Source: Diplolepis rosae
Taxonomy: Eukaryota > Arthropoda > Insecta > Hymenoptera > Diplolepididae
Length of the DNA stretch: 64,000 nucleotides
Direction of reading: 5' to 3'
NCBI GenBank assembly: GCA_030998225.1
Contig: JAPYXD010000553.1
Coordinates: 4,588,001 to 4,652,000 of the forward strand
A program made the position numbers and the translations under genes. The notes under the pieces are model-generated. The model ran no database searches, was not told where the DNA came from, and saw only the letters and a program-made list of their open reading frames with translations. This document shows positions 59,641-64,000 of the stretch, one piece after another (the stretch's first letter is position 1; every line of letters begins with the position of its first letter).

Positions 59641-61084
59641 TCATGAGTAAGAAGAGTCCATATTGAAAGCACTTCGCTCAGATTGATAAGGCACAGGCTG
59701 TTTGTCATCTTTGCGATAAAAAAAAAGCACATCAAATTTAAGAAGCCATTTAGCAGTGTCTAATGCGTCTGTCCTGTTAGATATTGAGGCTGCCAAAAAT
59801 GCTTTAAAGAAGCAAAAAAACTGTAGATAACGCTATGAAAGAAATTTACAGAAAGCCCAGAGAGAAACTCATTCTTTCAAAGTGCCGAGCCTGCTCCACC
59901 TGGAGAAAAACCGTCCACTTCATGCCAAGTAGATTCCACCCTTAATAAAGAAAGTTAAAGACATTGTTACATTCTTTAAACAAAGTGTCAAAGCAAGTGA
60001 TGATCTACGTCAGAAAACTGATCTAAAGCTTAAACAAGAAGTTCCCACGCGCTGGAACTCCACATTCTATATACTTGTGCGTTTCATTTTGATTCGTGCT
60101 TACGTAAATGAGGTTATTATTAATCATTCAAATGCACATCCAATGTTATCTGCCAGAGAAATTGAAATTCTTTAGGAAGCGGTTGAAGTTTTACGCCCTT
60201 TGGAAGCAGCAACTCGGGAGCTGTGTGCACAAAAATATGTGACAGCTATTACTGTCATTCCGCTGATACATAGAATTGAATAAGTCTCGAAACTAACTTC
60301 TGAAAACGACATTGCAGAAAAATTAGTACATAGTATACTTTAACAAATTCATCTTCATATGGGTGAAATAGAGTCTGTTCATATTTTTGCCATTGCAACC
60401 CTGTTGGATCCCAGATTCAGAACTCTAGAGCTTAACCATTTTGAACGCAGCTCTCGTGCCCTAAATCTTGTGAAGGACATGCTTAATGCTGAAATTAATT
60501 CTCAGCGCAAAAGCGTCTCTCTTGCTAAGTCTAATGAAGATACACAAAGAAAGGCTAATTTAAATAAATTCATTATAAGGTTAATATTTTCTTAATTGTA
60601 CTTTTAGTTTAAAATAATTTGTTTTTGGAATGAGAATGAGTTTAGAATTTTATTTTCCTTATTTTTGTTAAGCACATACTTCTATAGAGTTGTTTAAAAA
60701 ATAGTTGTTTTTTTTACAGAAATCGGGCAGTTCTCACTTTGGAACAGACACAGAAAACGTTAGGAAAAGGCTTTAGCTAACAAAAATCAAGCATCTGCTC
60801 GTTCTGTTGTTTCCGCTTTGCCTGAAGAATTAAGCCTTTATTTGAAAGGCCCTCTTACGGATTTAGAGGCCAATCCTATTAAATATTGGACAGACATGGC
60901 GAAAGCTTTTCCATATCTGTCCAAGATCGCTTTGAAATATTTGAGCGTAGTAGCAACCTCAGTGCCTTGTGAAAGGCTGTTTTCTAAAGCCGGAAACATT
61001 ATGACAGAAAAAATAAATCGTCTTAAAGGACAAAAGCTCCACATGCAAATTTTCTTAAACGAAGTCGACAGAAACCTTCGGTAA
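59640..61084 (+). mobile_element. Decayed hAT transposon (ZBED-like transposase)
   Basis: Degenerate BED-finger words (QIDKAQAVCHLCDKK) lie near 59675-59725. Transposase core words follow: TRWNSTFYILVRF-like (60050), LEAATRELCAQKYVTAITVI (60203) and FAIATLLDPRFRTLELNHF (60386). The C-terminal dimerisation block is well kept: LSKIALKYLSVVATSVPCER and LFSKAGNIMTEKINRLKGQ (60818-61084). A GT-AG segment (about 60580-60720) separates two coding parts. Several stops occur upstream. Ends and the 8-bp target copy were not identified. Confidence 0.75.
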
Positions 61085-62049
61085 AATTAATGTTGTAAGA
61101 TCCAGAGTTTGAGTTTTATCTTCGGTTAACGCTTCTGGGATTGAAGTAATTTTTTTTCCTTTCATTTAATTTATTAACTTTTATTTATTAACTTTTATAA
61201 AATAACTTCCCTTATTCTGCATGGTTTTATATTTTAACTCCTGACTACTACAAACATGTTTTCTTAGGCTGCATGTTATTTCAATTTATTAATAATATTA
61301 ATAATAATGTCCTAGAAAATAAATCATTATTGAAAGTAATAATAATTTGTTTTTTTTTCTCAGGCAAAGAAAATTTTGCAGAACGTACCAAAGGAAAGTC
61401 CAAAAAGTCAAGCATTTGAAGATTTGCAATGACATGGATATTGAAGAAGGGAGTGAATTTCAAAGCAGCCTCATTGACAGTACGCAAATGACGAATGTGT
61501 TTGTGTAGTGAGTAATGAGTTTTATATAGTAAAAATATACTTCCTAGTAATTACAGTTTTTTAATGAAAAAACTATTTTTGTTTCATTCTGATCTTTTAA
61601 GCACATTCTTAAATGATACATAATTATCTCACCTGAAGGAACATAATACATGATCTTAAAACTTTTTTTTAAATCATACATATTAAATTTTATTACTTGA
61701 ATAAAATTTAGCTATTAAAACAATCGATTCAAAATGATTGAATTTTATTGCAACTCCATTAAATTACACGATTAAATTTGATTAAATTTGATTAAGATTT
61801 CTACATAAATTTATATTTCTATCAAATCCTATCAATTATCATCCATTATTTATAACTTAAGTTTTACATTTTCTGTTTCAGATCCTGCTGAATTTCCTAA
61901 AAATACAGTATTCTATTTTTGTTCCATGCGTTTTTAAAATTTTTTGTATGTGTTCTCATAAATTTTATCAATAAAAATATTGAAAATGTGAAAAAGTTAA
62001 TTAAGTTAAGTTCTTAATTTTTTGTATGTTGATAAACAAAAAAAAAAGA
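61085..62049. other. No feature recognised
   Basis: AT-rich with long A and T runs. No convincing gene. Confidence 0.35.
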
Positions 62050-62057
62050 TTACAGCA

Positions 62058-62679
62058 CAGTGCTCACAGATCGTGGATGAAATTTACCTCTTCCACTTTA
62101 CGATATTATTAAACAAGAATAATTTTGGAAAATTTTATAATCTATTTAAAGAACAACTTAAAAAAGTAATATGTGACGCGATCTGAAGACCCCAAAACGG
62201 CCAAACGTAAATTTTAGAGAAGAAGCAGGAGAACTGGTAACGGGCCGATAGGACTCTTCCGATATTTCTCTCTCTTTCCATCGCACATACTTGTAGAGGA
62301 CTATTGTGTGTGTGAGTTCGATCGGTTCGGCCGTCTTCGGAAAGAAAGACAGAATATCCACACTCACAGCATTCTTGCATGTGTATGTGATGAGAGAGAA
62401 GTCTCGAGTGCTTTCCCGAATGACAATGTTTAAAGCCTCGTAACGAACAAACTATTAATGATAAAATAATTTCAGCTACACCATCTTGAAGAGCAGGTTT
62501 AAATCTATGTAAAACATTAAGAATCAGAAAATCGATTTTTGGCCGCTTAGGGGTCTTTCTTCAGATCGCGTCACATAGAATTACAGAATTTTTCCAAATT
62601 ATGTTCGACAAATTATTGTTTTTTTCGATAAAATTGTAAAATGGAGGGGGTAAATTTGATCCACGATCTGAGGACACTG
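62058..62679. mobile_element. hAT-type MITE with 8-bp target duplication
   Basis: TTACAGCA flanks both sides (62050-62057 and 62680-62687). The ends are CAGTG...CACTG, and the inverted repeats are long: CAGATCGTGGAT plus AAATTTACC at the edges, and TATGTGACGCGATCTGAAGA further in (62170 and the complement ending at 62577). Total 622 bp without a coding frame. The CAGTG ends and 8-bp duplication fit the hAT superfamily. Confidence 0.9.
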
Positions 62680-62879
62680 TTACAGCAGTCGTTTTATCTA
62701 CATTAAATTAAAGAAAATCATTTGTTTTACTTTTAGATTAAATGAAGTACTTGCATTATTATTTAAAATTTTTAAAAAACTTTAATATCGATGTATCGAA
62801 AACTTTCTCCGATATATCAGTGATATCGATATTTACTTTTCTGATATATCGATATTTTCCTTCCGATATTGCATCACTA

Positions 62880-63390
62880 CCTCTAATGGATGAGGTTCCC
62901 GCGTAGCTTAGGTCATGTGCAGTTGTACGCGGCGCTAGTTGTCGCAGGCGGGCAGAGTGCGGCAAAGGGAATTCGCTTCGTGTGAGTTCCACCATTATTA
63001 TTTACAAGTGTTTAAAAATTCATTGTGCGTGTACAGAAAATAAATACGGTAATAATAAGATCATGGACAAGAAATACGTTATTCAGTGCGTCAGAATAAA
63101 AGTGTGCCTATTCTTCGATTTCCGAAGAGAGAAAATTCTTGACAACGATGGATATAAGCTTGCGCGAATTCTTAGTTATAATTTTTGTCGCCAATAAAAA
63201 TAAAAAAGACAGATGTTTTTGATTTTTACTTATTGCAACAAAACCAAGATTTAATGCAAAATTGTGAAAATGTAATTCAAGAGTGAGAAGAGTGAGAAAA
63301 TATTTAATTTCCTTTTAATTATATTCTCTGCAACACATTTAAAGAAGCTACGTGAGCATATATGCGCACTAACACGTGCACATATAATGT
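62880..63390 (+). mobile_element. THAP-type transposon fragment, copy 2
   Basis: Matches copy 1 (29269-29945) in order: CCTCTAAT, GCGCTAGTTGTCGCAGG, GCAGAGTGCGGCAAAGG, the ATG at 63063, VCLFFDFRRE / RFPKR-like words, AAAATTGTGAAAATG and ACATTTAAA. The right arm of the copy-1 hairpin is lost. A second GTACGCGGCGCTAGTT occurs at about 63410. Confidence 0.5.
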
Positions 63391-64000
63391 AAGTTCATAT
63401 GCACAGTTGTACGCGGCGCTAGTTTCTAATCGTCTACCATCTATGCATTAGGTTTGCACGTCCTGGCTCGGGCTTAGACCCCATCCTCAGTGAAATGTAA
63501 TGTAAATGTAGCTATGAAGTTGCATCAACTCTTGTTTGAGTTTTGACTTATATCTTTTTTCATTGTATTTACTTTGCCTTCTTAGTGAAAAAATATATTT
63601 GTATCTTTATAGAGAAAGAAAATCACTATTTTTTTTATAAATGATGAAATTATCTGTTATTTCACTTTGTAACCCGCCGCGACTTAACCGACGCAAGTTA
63701 TAAGAATATCGTAAGTATATCGCATACGTAAGTGTTTTTTCACGATCTCTTTGGCAGCATTACGTGGCTTCATTCGATCAAGAAAACCATAAGTATAACT
63801 TCTTGTGTTATATAAATTTTATTATATCGATTTTTACTAGTAGAATATTCCTCCTATAGAATACAATCTACCGCAAGAAAAGGAAGCTTTGCATGATGTG
63901 CGAACAGCCAATGTGCAACGAACACCGTACATATATTTGGAGCAATTGTGCACGTCTTGACTAACTCTTTTTTTATTTTTCGAACTTTATATATTGAATC
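63391..64000. other. No gene recognised
   Basis: AT-rich intron or flank sequence with no coding frame that I can support. Confidence 0.35.

Noticed and set aside
62135..62380. Minus-strand frames of 69-81 codons
   Set aside because: They lie inside the non-coding hAT MITE.
52493..64000. Further upstream exons of the phosphatase gene
   Set aside because: I looked for the expected N-terminal blocks on the minus strand and recognised none; they probably lie beyond the window, though very short exons could be missed.

Overview
The window is AT-rich arthropod nuclear DNA, most likely from an insect. The evidence is a host gene with GT-AG introns, env-bearing Ty3/gypsy retroelements, several mariner elements, and R1-like, piggyBac and hAT remnants. 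A hymenopteran is possible, but the sequence does not prove it. I found no rRNA, tRNA or CRISPR.

One host gene is visible. It is a PP2C-type Ser/Thr phosphatase of the PPM1L type on the minus strand. Three coding exons are present (52362-52492, 4437-4744 and 4203-4287, the last with the stop), and their phases and splice sites fit exactly. Intron length between the first two is about 47.6 kb. Almost everything else in the window lies in that intron, in the next intron upstream (beyond 52492), or downstream of the stop.

Region by region: 1-3376 is a rotten gypsy-like element with an env scrap. 5476-9671 holds two deleted mariners, a Tc1-like element with clean ends that split an older repetitive ORF, and a dispersed repeat. 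9857-28849 is a nest: a probable solo LTR of about 2.4 kb, carrying a 76-bp minisatellite, was split by a 16,588-bp env-containing retroelement (11279-27866). That element has 2,125-bp LTRs that differ at about 20 sites and a TTGTG target duplication. Its 3.3-kb leader holds 18 copies of a hairpin motif, a duplicated 290-bp structured block and two small accessory ORFs. After these come gag, pol (broken between RNase H and integrase) and env (one in-frame stop).

29-32 kb holds a THAP-type fragment with a long hairpin, degenerate tandem repeats and an R1-like reverse transcriptase fragment. 32654-44520 is a decayed relative of the large element, interrupted by the 3' end of a non-LTR element and by a younger gypsy-type element (35432-43361). 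That younger element has two extra 3' ORFs, one a long charged helix and one a small Cys/His protein. 45.5-52 kb holds a perfect GC-rich hairpin, a piggyBac end, an old relative of the large LTR and a full-length but broken mariner. 53.3-57.5 kb is a minus-strand relative of the 35-43 kb element. 57.5-63.4 kb holds mariner, Tc1-like and hAT remnants and an hAT-type MITE with a perfect 8-bp target duplication.

The strongest candidate for something undescribed is the hairpin array at 13640-14727. Each copy keeps the loop sequence but changes the stem on both sides, which points to selection on folding.
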